Part shown: in pieces, positions 40,491 to 48,958 of the stretch
How the letters are laid out: every line of letters begins with the position of its first letter
Position numbering within the stretch: the first letter of the stretch is position 1
Source of the DNA: Zavarzinia compransoris
Lineage (GTDB): Bacteria; Pseudomonadota; Alphaproteobacteria; Zavarziniales; Zavarziniaceae
Direction of reading: 5' to 3'
Assembly (NCBI RefSeq): GCF_003173055.1
Contig: NZ_QGLF01000002.1
Coordinates: forward strand, 124,322 to 188,321
Length of the DNA: 64,000 bases
Translations under genes and position numbers: made by a program
The notes under the pieces: model-generated
The model's input: the letters and a program-made list of their open reading frames with translations, nothing else
Databases searched by the model: none
Told to the model about the DNA's origin: nothing

Positions 40491-40530
40491 CCCCCAGGCG
40501 GCCCCGGCCGGAAGCCGGGACCGCAGGGGG
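40491..40530 (-). terminator. Large GC hairpin after the ferric-binding-protein gene
   Basis: CCCCC-AGG-CGGCCCCGGC pairs with GCCGGGACCG-CAGGGGG around GGAA, giving a 40-base stem-loop with one or two bulges, 16 bases beyond the stop of the iron-binding gene on the minus strand. A classic U-run is lacking. It separates the iron block from the RTX locus. Confidence 0.6.
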
Positions 40531-40545
40531 CTCAGGCCCGGCGGC

Positions 40546-41577
40546 TTATTGCCAGCCGGCGCGGTCCAGCAGCTTCACCGCGGCGGCATTGTTTTCGCCG
40601 AGCTTGGCGATCGGCAGGCCGTCGCGCTTGAAGGGGCCGAACTGCTGGACGACGGAGGCGGGCGCCACGCCGTCGAGGATCGGGAACTCGTTGTTGGCTT
40701 CGGCGAAAATCGCCTGGGCCTCAGGGCTTGCCAGATAGTCCAGGAACTTGATCGCCGCGTCCTTGTGCGGGGCATGGGCCAGGACCCCGGCGCCCGAGAC
40801 ATTGGTGTGGGTGCCGAAGCCGTCCTGGTCGGGGAAGAAGAGCGCGACCTTCTCGACGATCGCCTTGTCTTCCGGCTTGTCGGACGCGGCAAGGCGGGCG
40901 AAGTAATAGTGGTTCACGATGGCGACATCCGCCGCGCCGGCGGCGACGGCCTTGATCTGGTCGGTGTCGCCCCCCTGCGGCGGGCGGGCGAAATTGGCGA
41001 CGATGCCCTTGGCCCAGGCCTCGGTCTTGTCCTCGCCCCAATGGGCGATCAGGCCGGCGGTCATCGACTGGACGTATTCGTTGCCGGACGAGCGCGAAAC
41101 GATGCGGCCCTTCCACGCCGGGCCGGTCAGGGCCTCGTAGGTCGACAGGTCGCCCGGCTTCACCCGTTCCTTGCTGTAGACGAGCACGCGGGCGCGGGTC
41201 GCGAACGCATACCAAAGTCCCGAAGGTTCATGGAACTGCGCCGGGATCGCCGCCTTCAGGCGGTCCGAAGTCACCGGCTGGAACAGGCCCGCGTCCTGGG
41301 CGCGCCACAGATTGGCGGCATCGGTGGTGATGAAGATGTCGGCCGGGCTGTTGGCGCCTTCGTTCCGGATCCGCTCCACAAGTTCGGGCGCCTTGCCCTG
41401 GAGCAGCTTCACCTCGATGCCGGTCTGTTCCTTGAACTTGCCGAACAGGATCTCGTCGGACGGGTAATGGCGCGAGGAATAGATGTTCAGTTCCTCGGCC
41501 AGGGCCGGCGCGGCCACGAGGCCCATACTCATCACGAGGCCCATACTCATCACGAGATTGGCAATAAATCGGCGCAT
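40546..41577 (-). CDS. Periplasmic ferric-iron-binding protein, FbpA/FutA type
   Basis: 343 residues from ATG 41577. Sec signal peptide with an internal six-residue duplication (VMSMGL twice), cleavage near ALAEE. The mature protein starts ELNIYSSRHYPSDEILFGKFKEQTGIEV and contains the Tyr pair of the iron site in VAIVNHYYFARLA, with FPDQDGFGTHTNVSGAG behind it. It binds Fe(III) in the periplasm for an FbpBC-type importer. No permease or ATPase gene is adjacent. The upstream Fur-type gene ends 25 bases before it, so they probably share a transcript. Confidence 0.92.
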   Translation of the reverse strand: MRRFIANLVMSMGLVMSMGLVAAPALAEELNIYSSRHYPSDEILFGKFKEQTGIEVKLLQGKAPELVERIRNEGANSPADIFITTDAANLWRAQDAGLFQPVTSDRLKAAIPAQFHEPSGLWYAFATRARVLVYSKERVKPGDLSTYEALTGPAWKGRIVSRSSGNEYVQSMTAGLIAHWGEDKTEAWAKGIVANFARPPQGGDTDQIKAVAAGAADVAIVNHYYFARLAASDKPEDKAIVEKVALFFPDQDGFGTHTNVSGAGVLAHAPHKDAAIKFLDYLASPEAQAIFAEANNEFPILDGVAPASVVQQFGPFKRDGLPIAKLGENNAAAVKLLDRAGWQ

Positions 41578-41602
41578 GGTTCTGTCCTTCCTTCCACAGG
41601 CT

Positions 41603-42133
41603 TCAATCGAATGGTTTGGGGGCATCGGATGGCGAAGTGCCGGGCGCGGCGCGGCTGTCCGCCGGCGCGACGAAAAGCTCGAGCCGGGTGCCGATCAGGC
41701 GATAGCCGCCGCGGGCCGCGATACGTTCCAGCAGGGCATGGATCTGGTCGTCCTCGAACTCGATGATCCGGCCGTTCTCGACATCGATCATGTGATGATG
41801 GGGCGGCTTCCGCGCGACTTCGTAGCGGGCGCGCTTGTCGCCGAAATCGCGCCGGACCAGGATGCCCTCTTCCTCGAAGAGGGCGAGCGTGCGGTAGACC
41901 GTGGCGATGCCGATCCGAGAATCGACCGCGATGGCGCGGGCATAGACCTCGTCCGCGCAGGGGTGGTCGTCCATCTCCTCGAGCAGGCGTATCAGGATCC
42001 GCCGCTTCTTGCCGAGATGCAGGCCCCGTTCGGCGCATAGGGTCTCGATGGGGCTGAGAGTCTTCGAGACGGCCGCGGCACGCCTCCCGATCCTGACACG
42101 CATTCTCCGCCTCCGCGCCTCGGACGACACCAC
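41603..42133 (-). CDS. Fur-family metalloregulator lacking CxxC zinc motifs
   Basis: 176 residues from GTG 42133, or 166 from ATG 42103 (GGAGGCGGAGA in front); the arginine-rich first ten residues favour the ATG. The wing-helix part has HPCADEVYARAIAVDSRIGIATVYRTLALFEEEGIL; the metal region reads HHHMIDVENGRIIEFEDDQI, where E. coli Fur has HHDHLICLDCG. The His and Glu of the regulatory site remain, but the structural CxxC pair is absent, as in many alphaproteobacterial Fur/Mur proteins. It is divergent from a TonB receptor and upstream of the iron-binding protein, so iron control is likely. Confidence 0.9.
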   Translation of the reverse strand: MVSSEARRRRMRVRIGRRAAAVSKTLSPIETLCAERGLHLGKKRRILIRLLEEMDDHPCADEVYARAIAVDSRIGIATVYRTLALFEEEGILVRRDFGDKRARYEVARKPPHHHMIDVENGRIIEFEDDQIHALLERIAARGGYRLIGTRLELFVAPADSRAAPGTSPSDAPKPFD

Positions 42134-42281
42134 CAGCCCTCCCCTTAGGCAGACGTTTCGGCGTGGTGAAAACAGTAAGCCCGTCGCCGTCTTTTCCGGC
42201 CCGGCCCGAAAAAAGACGCGACTGTTTCAAAACCTTTACTGAGAACGCCCCCCTCGCTCGTCTTCCCTGTGTACTCGCGAA

Positions 42282-42296
42282 TGCGAGTCAGTTGCA
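42282..42296 (+). promoter_or_regulatory. Candidate iron box before the first TonB receptor
   Basis: TGCGAGTCAGTTGCA, an imperfect inverted repeat (TGC to GCA), 34 bases before the receptor start. A related 15-mer, TGCGAGTTAATATCA, is in front of the FecI-type gene at 44869. The common part TGCGAGT-N-A suggests one iron regulator for both; sites of this TGCxAxTxAxTxGCA type are a plausible Fur box form. The remaining divergent gap holds nothing else I can name. Confidence 0.5.
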
Positions 42297-42330
42297 CGTA
42301 TTGGGGCAGGCACAGACAAGGATGAGGGCT

Positions 42331-44766
42331 ATGGGGAAAGCAGTTTTCGGGCGGTCGAAGGGTCACGGGGGCCGCGCCGGCCGGCGGTTGGCGCCGACGG
42401 CGATGGCGACCGCCCTGGCGGCCGGCGTTCTGGCCGCCGGTACTTTGGGCGGCGGGCCCGCGTTTTCGCAGCAAGGCCCGGCCACGGCCGAGCGCCGGAT
42501 CGCGTTCGACATTCCGGCACAGGATCTGGCCGCCGCGCTGCGGGCCTATGCGGGCAAGGCGGGCATCCAGGTCGTCTATGATCCGTCGCGCCTCGCAGGC
42601 GCCGGCAGCGGCGGCGTGCAAGGCACGTTCACGGCCCGGGACGCCCTGGCGCGCCTTCTCGCCGGCACGGGCGTCAGCTTCCGCTTCACCGGGCCGGCCA
42701 CCGCCGTCATCGAGGGCGGCGGGCCGGCCGCCGCAGCGCCGGCCGGCAGCGAACTGCTGCCGGTGGTGACGGTCGAAGGCGCGGGCCGCCCCGTCGACGG
42801 TTACATCGCCAGCCGGACCACCACCGCGACGCGGACCGACACGCCGCTGATCGACGTGCCGCAGAGCGTTACCGTGGTCTCGCAGGAACTGATCCGCGAC
42901 CAGGCGATGCAGAGCATGGAAGACGCGGTCCGCTACATCCCCGGGGTCGGCATGGCCCAGGGCGAGGGCAACCGCGACACCCCGATCCTGCGCGGCAATG
43001 CCTCCACCGCCGATTTCTTCGTCGACGGCATCCGCGACGACGTGCAGTATTTCCGCGACTTCTACAATATCGATCGCCTGGAAGCCCTGAAAGGCCCGAA
43101 CGCGATGATTTTCGGCCGCGGCGGCGGCGGCGGCGTGCTGAACCGCGTCACCCGGCAGGCCGACTGGACGCGCACCCGCGAAGTGACGGTGCAGGCCGGC
43201 TCATTCGAGAATATGCGCACCACCTTCGATATCGGCGACGTCATCAACGACGACGTCGCCTTCCGCGTGACCGCGATGTACGAGAACACGGAAGGGTATC
43301 GCGACTTCTACGAACAGGAGCGTTACGCCGTCAATCCGACCGTCGCCCTGCGCCCGACGGACGGCCTGACCATCACCCTCGGCTACGAGCATTTCCGCGA
43401 CGAGCGGACCGCCGACCGCGGCATCACATCCTTCCGCGGCCGCCCGGTCGATACCGACCCTTCCACCTTCTTCGGCAATCCCGATCTCAGCCCGACCTGG
43501 GCCGAGGTCAATGCCTTCAACGCCCTGATCGACTATGACTTCGGCGGCGGCGTAACCCTGCGCAACCGCACCCGCTATGCCGTCTACGACAAATTCTATC
43601 AGAATGTGTTCGCGGGGGCGCCCAATGCGGCGGGCACCACGGTCGGCATCTCGGCCTACAACAACATGTCCACCCGCGAGAACCTGTTCAACCAGACCGA
43701 CCTGAACTTCAAGTTCGAGACGGGCAGCATCAGCCACGACTTCCTCGTCGGCGGCGAGCTTGGCCGCCAGGAGACGACCAACTTCCGCGAGACCGGCTTC
43801 TTCCCCGGCGGCGGCACGACCTTGACCGTCCCGCTGTCGAACCCGACCACCTTCGTGCCGATCCGCTTCGCCCAGAATGCGAGCGATGTCGACAACCGCA
43901 GTGTCGCCAATGTCGCCGCCCTCTATGTGCAGGACCAGATCGGCCTCACTTCGCAGGTCCAGCTCGTGCTCGGCCTGCGCTACGACCGCTTCGAGGCCGA
44001 TGTCCACAACAACCGGAACGGCGCCGATTTTTCCGGTGCCGACGACCTGCTGTCGCCCCGCGCCGGCCTGGTCTACAAGCCGGTCGAGGATCTGTCGCTC
44101 TATGCCAGCTACAGCGTCTCCTACCTCCCGCGGGCGGGGGAACAGCTGGCCTCCCTCAATGCCAGCAATTCGGCCCTCGATCCGGAGGAATACAAGAACT
44201 ATGAGGTCGGCGCGAAATGGGACGTCAATCCCAACCTTTCGCTGACCGCCGCGATCTACCAGCTCGACCGCACCAATGTCGCGATCACCGATCCGGCCGA
44301 TCCGACGAAGCTGATCCTGGTCGACGGCCAGCGGACCAAGGGCTTCGAGCTGGGCGTCAGCGGTTACGTCCTGCCCGACTGGAGCATCATGGGCGGTTAC
44401 GCCTATCAGGACGGCGAGCTGACCTCGAACCAGAGCGCCAGCGCCCGCGATGGCGCCGTCCTCGGCCAGCTGCCCAAGCACAGCATATCGTTGTGGAATA
44501 AATACGACATCACGCCCGAATGGGGCGTCGGCCTCGGGGTGATCCACCGCAGCAGCATGTTCACGAGCACCAGCAACACGGTGGAACTGCCGGGCTATAC
44601 CCGTGTCGATGCCGCGCTCTACTGGACGCTGAACGAGAACCTGCGGGCGCAGTTGAATGTCGAGAATGTGTTCGATACGGAATATTACGCGAACGCCCAC
44701 AGCGACACCAACATCATGCCCGGCTCTCCCCGCTCCGCGCTGGTCGGCCTGACTGCGAGATTCTAA
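42331..44766 (+). CDS. TonB-dependent siderophore receptor with STN signalling domain
   Basis: 811 residues from ATG 42331 (AAGGA at 42318-42322); ATG 42322 is the alternative. Signal peptide with a long n-region (GRAGRRLAPTAMATALAAGVL), STN domain at about 50-120 (IAFDIPAQDLAAALRAYAGKAG), a TonB-box-like PVVTVEG, the plug (PQSVTVVSQELIRDQAM and FVDGIRDDVQYFRDFYNIDRLE) and the 22-strand barrel ending in Phe. The STN domain couples ligand uptake to a FecR-type anti-sigma factor, probably the one encoded at 45430. Imports a ferric siderophore. Confidence 0.93.
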   Translation: MGKAVFGRSKGHGGRAGRRLAPTAMATALAAGVLAAGTLGGGPAFSQQGPATAERRIAFDIPAQDLAAALRAYAGKAGIQVVYDPSRLAGAGSGGVQGTFTARDALARLLAGTGVSFRFTGPATAVIEGGGPAAAAPAGSELLPVVTVEGAGRPVDGYIASRTTTATRTDTPLIDVPQSVTVVSQELIRDQAMQSMEDAVRYIPGVGMAQGEGNRDTPILRGNASTADFFVDGIRDDVQYFRDFYNIDRLEALKGPNAMIFGRGGGGGVLNRVTRQADWTRTREVTVQAGSFENMRTTFDIGDVINDDVAFRVTAMYENTEGYRDFYEQERYAVNPTVALRPTDGLTITLGYEHFRDERTADRGITSFRGRPVDTDPSTFFGNPDLSPTWAEVNAFNALIDYDFGGGVTLRNRTRYAVYDKFYQNVFAGAPNAAGTTVGISAYNNMSTRENLFNQTDLNFKFETGSISHDFLVGGELGRQETTNFRETGFFPGGGTTLTVPLSNPTTFVPIRFAQNASDVDNRSVANVAALYVQDQIGLTSQVQLVLGLRYDRFEADVHNNRNGADFSGADDLLSPRAGLVYKPVEDLSLYASYSVSYLPRAGEQLASLNASNSALDPEEYKNYEVGAKWDVNPNLSLTAAIYQLDRTNVAITDPADPTKLILVDGQRTKGFELGVSGYVLPDWSIMGGYAYQDGELTSNQSASARDGAVLGQLPKHSISLWNKYDITPEWGVGLGVIHRSSMFTSTSNTVELPGYTRVDAALYWTLNENLRAQLNVENVFDTEYYANAHSDTNIMPGSPRSALVGLTARF

Positions 44767-44792
44767 CCGCGAAGTTCTGAGCATGCACGACC

Positions 44793-44821
44793 GGGGACCG
44801 CGCCAAACGGGCGCGGTCCCC
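44793..44821 (+). terminator. Terminator-like hairpin after the first TonB receptor
   Basis: GGGGACCGCGCC (44793-44804) pairs perfectly with 44810-44821 around AAACG, followed by ATTCGCC. The 12-bp perfect stem, 26 bases past the stop, is the strongest hairpin of this part. Confidence 0.65.
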
Positions 44822-44868
44822 ATTCGCCCTGCGGCGAGACGCCCGGCGGGTGACACGAAAAGCGAAAT

Positions 44869-44883
44869 TGCGAGTTAATATCA
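44869..44883 (+). promoter_or_regulatory. Candidate iron box before the FecI-type gene
   Basis: TGCGAGTTAATATCA, sharing its first half with the site at 42282, in AT-rich DNA 53 bases before the sigma factor gene. A second half-element GCATTGATAT follows at once. Confidence 0.45.
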
Positions 44884-44935
44884 GCATTGATATGGTGCCC
44901 CCCTATCCTTCGGGTCTAAGGGGCGGCGCGGAAAG

Positions 44936-45433
44936 GTGACCGGCAAGAACATCGGAATGCTCTTCCTCGCCCATGGCCGGGAACTGCAGCGCTACCTGTC
45001 GCGGTGGCTGCGGGATGCGGACACGGCCGCGGACCTGACCCAGGAAACATTCCTGCGCTTCGTCGAGACCGGCCCCGCCGCCGTCCTGCAGGACCGTTCC
45101 TACCTGTTCCAGACGGCGCGGAACCTGGCGATCGACCATCAGCGGCAGGCGGATCGCCGGCGCACCGACCTGACCGATCCGGATGTCATCGGCACCCTGG
45201 CCGCCGACCAGCCCAGCCCCGAGGCGGTGGTGGCCGCGCGCCGGGAACTGCAAAGGCTGGACGCGCTGCTGGACGGCCTGCCGCGGCGGACCCGGGAGAT
45301 TTTCCTCCTGAACAAGGTGGAGGGCTTGAGCTACACGGAAGTGGCGTCGGCGCTCGGCATTTCGGAAAGTTCGGTGCAGAAGCATCTGGCCAAGGCGCTG
45401 CAACGGATCATGCCCCAGTTCCCGCGGCCATGA
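44936..45433 (+). CDS. fecI: FecI-type ECF sigma factor
   Basis: 165 residues from GTG 44936; ATG 44957 is an alternative. Region 2 is AADLTQETFLRFVETGPAAV and RSYLFQTARNLAIDHQRQ; region 4 is LDGLPRRTREIFLLNKVEGLSYTEVASALGISESSVQKHLAKAL. This is the iron-starvation sigma group. It should direct transcription of the receptor genes when FecR is signalled by the STN domain. Overlaps fecR by 4 bases. Confidence 0.93.
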   Translation: MTGKNIGMLFLAHGRELQRYLSRWLRDADTAADLTQETFLRFVETGPAAVLQDRSYLFQTARNLAIDHQRQADRRRTDLTDPDVIGTLAADQPSPEAVVAARRELQRLDALLDGLPRRTREIFLLNKVEGLSYTEVASALGISESSVQKHLAKALQRIMPQFPRP

Positions 45434-46437
45434 CGCGGCGGCACGTGACCGGAGATCGGGGGACGACAGTGACTTCGCCTGACCCGCGCCGGACCGAGAT
45501 CGAGGCCGCGGCCTCGCGCTGGGCCGTCCGTCTCGGCGGCGCGCCGTTGAGCGATGCCGAACGACGGTCTCTGTCCGCCTGGCTGGCGGAGAGCCGGGAT
45601 CACCGGGCCGCGTTCGAGCACGCCGAGGCCGTCCTGTCGGAACTGTCCAGGATCGGCCGCGCGGCCAAGGCATCGCCGCGCCGCGTCGTTATCCGGCGGC
45701 GGACCCGCCTCTACCGGCTCGCGGCGGCGGCGGCCGTGCTTCTGGCGCTGACCACGGGGCTGCTCTGGGTCCGCGACCCCCTGGTGATGCTGGCGGCGGA
45801 TTTTCAAAGCGCGACCGGCGAGGCCCGGCTGGTCCGCCTGACGGACGGCAGCGAAGTGGAACTGAGCCCGGCCAGCGCGATCGCCGTTCACTTCACCGGG
45901 GCCGAGCGCGGCATCGAACTTCTCGCCGGCGAGGCGGTCTTCACCGTCGCCCCCCTGGGCGACGGGGAGGCCCGTCCCTTCGTGGTCGAGGCCAACGGCG
46001 CCCGCGCCCGTGCGCTCGGCACCCAGTTCGCCGTCGAAAGGGTGGCGACCGGGGCCAGGGTCGTGGTGCTCGAACACAGGGTGGAAGTGGCCGCCCCGGG
46101 CGGGGCCGAGGGGGGGCGCGTCGTCCTCGCCCCCGGGCAATCGGTGCGCTACGACCGGGACGGCGGGCTGAAAGCCGTCGCCGCCGCCGATATCGGCGAG
46201 GCGACGGCATGGCGGGACGGCTATCTCGTGTTCGATCGCATTCCCCTCGGCGAGGTTGCGGACAAGCTCGGCCGCTATCGCCATGGCCGGATCGTCATCG
46301 CCGACAGCGCGCTGGCAAGCCGCCAGGTCAGCGGCGTCTTCAGGACCAGCGAATTGGATACGGCGCTCGACGTGATCACGCGCGAACTCGGGGCGCGGAC
46401 CGTGTCGGTCTTTCCCCTGGTCACGGTCGTCTATTGA
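45430..46437 (+). CDS. fecR: FecR-type transmembrane anti-sigma regulator
   Basis: 335 residues from ATG 45430 (ATGA overlap with fecI); GTG 45469 is possible. The N-terminal cytosolic DUF4880-like part has AAASRWAVRLGGAPLSDAERRSLSAWLA; a single membrane helix LAAAAAVLLALTTGLLWV follows at about 85-105, and the periplasmic FecR domain has LTDGSEVELSPASAIAV and EAVFTVA. It transmits receptor occupancy to the sigma factor. Ninety-three bases before the second receptor. Confidence 0.92.
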   Translation: MTRRHVTGDRGTTVTSPDPRRTEIEAAASRWAVRLGGAPLSDAERRSLSAWLAESRDHRAAFEHAEAVLSELSRIGRAAKASPRRVVIRRRTRLYRLAAAAAVLLALTTGLLWVRDPLVMLAADFQSATGEARLVRLTDGSEVELSPASAIAVHFTGAERGIELLAGEAVFTVAPLGDGEARPFVVEANGARARALGTQFAVERVATGARVVVLEHRVEVAAPGGAEGGRVVLAPGQSVRYDRDGGLKAVAAADIGEATAWRDGYLVFDRIPLGEVADKLGRYRHGRIVIADSALASRQVSGVFRTSELDTALDVITRELGARTVSVFPLVTVVY

Positions 46438-46530
46438 TCGCGCGGCAGGGCGCCGCTTACCGATTCCCGCCGGCCGGATCGTCTTCCCATCAGGGGCGCG
46501 GCCGGCCGCGGGGGCGATGAAAGGATTTCG

Positions 46531-48948
46531 ATGAGATCGAGGCCGAGGTCGCCGCCGGGCAGCGGGGGGAGGAGCCCCGGCGGGTATTGGGCGGCGGCTA
46601 TCCTGGCGGCTTCCACCCTGATCCAGGCGCAGCCGGCCGGCGCGCAGGCACAGCCGGCGGCGATCGCCTTCGACCTGCCGGCCCAGGATCTCAACCGGGC
46701 CCTGCTCGCCCTGTCGCGCCGGGCCGGCCTGCAGATTTTCTACGACGTGGCCAAGGTCGACGGCCTGACCGCCCCCGAGGTCCGGGGGCGGATGCCGGTC
46801 GGAGACGCCCTCGATCGCCTGCTGGCCGGCACCGGCCTGTCCTACCGCTTCGTCGGGCGCGACGCCGTCGCGCTGGACGGGCGCCCCGCCCCCGATGCCC
46901 CCGGGGTGGCGGGAGACGCGGAAATGCTGGACACCATCGTCGTCGAGGCCGAGCGGCCCGGATCGGGCTATGGCGCGACCACCGCCGTCCGCGCGCCGAT
47001 GGCGCCGGCGGACAGTCCGCAGACCGAGGCCGTGGTGACGCGCCAGGTGATCCGGGACCGGGCGATGACCAGCCTTGCCGATGCCCTGCGGGTGATGCCC
47101 GGCACCGGCGTGGCCCAGGGCGAGGGCAACCGCGACACTTCGATCCTGCGCGGATATAGTTCCACCGCCGACTTCTTCGTCGACGGGCTGCGCGACGACG
47201 TCGAATATTACCGCGACCTCTACAATGTCGAGCGGGTCGAGAGCCTGGCCGGGCCCCATGCGGTCTTCTTCGGCCGCGGCGGCACCGGCGGCGTGATCAA
47301 TCGGGTAACGCGCCGGGCCGATGGCACCGAGGTCGCCACGCTGGACCTCCAGGCGGGCTCATGGGGCGAGCGCCGGGCGACGGTCGATGCCGGGACGGCG
47401 CTGGCGGGCGCCGCGGCGGTCCGCGTCATCGGCCTTCATGAAGAGTCCGAGGGGTTTCGCGAAGCGTTCCGGCTGAAGCGGCAGGGCATCAACCCGACCG
47501 TCACCCTCGGCCTCGACCGGCCGACCTCGATCGCCTTCGGTTACGAGCATTTCCGCGACGAGCGGACCGCCGACCGCGGTGTCCCCTCCTTCGAGGGCGC
47601 GCCCCTTGCGGTCGATATCGCGACCTTCTTCGGCGATCCGGACCAGAGCGTATCGACCCTGGCGCTCGACAGCCTCACCCTCGACCTCGGCCACGACTTC
47701 GGCGGCGGCTTGCGGCTGGAAAGCCGCAACCGCTATGCCGTCTACGACAAGTCGTTCCGCAATGTCTTCCCGCGTGCCGTCGACCCGGCGGGCACCATGG
47801 TCGCGATCGCCGCCTATAGCGGCGCGACGCGGCGGGAGAACCTGTTCAGCCAGACCGAGCTCGGCTTTTCCCTCGAAGGCGATGTAACCCACGATATTGT
47901 CGCCGGCATCGAATTCGGCCGGCAGCGGACGGACAACCGGCGGGAGACCGGCTTCTTCGATTCGATCGCCTACGGCCAGCCGAGCGTGATGGTCCCGGTC
48001 GACGATCCGCGGTCCCGCCTGCCGATAACCTTCCGCCCGGGCCCGACCGATCCGGTGAACGGGGGCACCGCCGTGACCCGGGCGCTCTATGTCCAGGACC
48101 GCATCGGGATCACGGACGATCTCTTTGCCGTCGTCGGCCTGCGCTACGAGGTTTTCTCGCTCGATTTCGAAGACCGGCGCGACGGCCGCTGGCTGTCCGC
48201 CGACGACGAATTCCTGTCGCCGCGGCTCAGCCTCGCCTATAAGCCGGCGGCGGCATGGACCCTGTATGCGACCTACAGCCGGAGCTATCTGCCGCGGGCA
48301 GGCAGCCAGCTGGCGTCGCTGACCCTGCGCAACGAAGCCCTGGCCCCCGAACGGGCGACCAATTACGAACTGGGCGCGAAATGGCAGATCGCGCCCGATC
48401 TCCTTGGAACCGCCGCGGTCTACCGGACCGAGCGCAGCAATGTCGAGGCCGTGGACCCGGCGGATCCCGCCCGCTCGCTGCTCGTCGACGGCCAGCGGAC
48501 GCTCGGGGCCGAAGTCTCCTTGAGCGGCAGCATCGCGCCCGGGCTCGCCGTGACCGCGAGCTATGCCTATCAGGATGCCCGGATCGAAAGCGACCACCTG
48601 CCGGTTTCCATCCGGCCGGCGCCGGTTCTCGCCGGGGCGCGGGTCGGACAGGTGCCCCGGCATTCGGCATCGCTATGGGCGCGCTACGACTTTGACGAGA
48701 CTTGGGGCATGGCGCTCGGCCTGTCCTACCGCGACGGCATGTATACCTCGAACAGCAACCAGGTCGCGCTGCCCGGCTTCCTGCGCACCGATGCCGCCCT
48801 GTACCTGGCGCTGGACGATGCCGTGCGCGCCCAGGTGAATGTCGAGAATGTCTTCGATGTCCGCTACTACACGGCCGCGCACGGCGACAACAACATCATG
48901 CCGGGGGCGCCGCGCTCGCTGCGGTTCGGCGTCACGGTCGATTTCTGA
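46531..48948 (+). CDS. TonB-dependent receptor with STN domain, FecA-like
   Basis: 805 residues, ATG 46531 with AAAGGA. Signal peptide, STN domain (IAFDLPAQDLNRALLALSRRAG, about 45-115), TonB-box-like TIVVEAE, plug FFVDGLRDDVEYYRDLYNVERVE and a barrel ending in Phe. It is a close paralogue of the receptor at 42331: both share YEHFRDERTADRG, NRYAVYDK or TRYAVYDK and LPRAG.QLASL. The two could recognise related ferric chelates. It completes a fecI-fecR-receptor operon. Confidence 0.93.
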   Translation: MRSRPRSPPGSGGRSPGGYWAAAILAASTLIQAQPAGAQAQPAAIAFDLPAQDLNRALLALSRRAGLQIFYDVAKVDGLTAPEVRGRMPVGDALDRLLAGTGLSYRFVGRDAVALDGRPAPDAPGVAGDAEMLDTIVVEAERPGSGYGATTAVRAPMAPADSPQTEAVVTRQVIRDRAMTSLADALRVMPGTGVAQGEGNRDTSILRGYSSTADFFVDGLRDDVEYYRDLYNVERVESLAGPHAVFFGRGGTGGVINRVTRRADGTEVATLDLQAGSWGERRATVDAGTALAGAAAVRVIGLHEESEGFREAFRLKRQGINPTVTLGLDRPTSIAFGYEHFRDERTADRGVPSFEGAPLAVDIATFFGDPDQSVSTLALDSLTLDLGHDFGGGLRLESRNRYAVYDKSFRNVFPRAVDPAGTMVAIAAYSGATRRENLFSQTELGFSLEGDVTHDIVAGIEFGRQRTDNRRETGFFDSIAYGQPSVMVPVDDPRSRLPITFRPGPTDPVNGGTAVTRALYVQDRIGITDDLFAVVGLRYEVFSLDFEDRRDGRWLSADDEFLSPRLSLAYKPAAAWTLYATYSRSYLPRAGSQLASLTLRNEALAPERATNYELGAKWQIAPDLLGTAAVYRTERSNVEAVDPADPARSLLVDGQRTLGAEVSLSGSIAPGLAVTASYAYQDARIESDHLPVSIRPAPVLAGARVGQVPRHSASLWARYDFDETWGMALGLSYRDGMYTSNSNQVALPGFLRTDAALYLALDDAVRAQVNVENVFDVRYYTAAHGDNNIMPGAPRSLRFGVTVDF

Positions 48949-48958
48949 CCCGGCCGGA

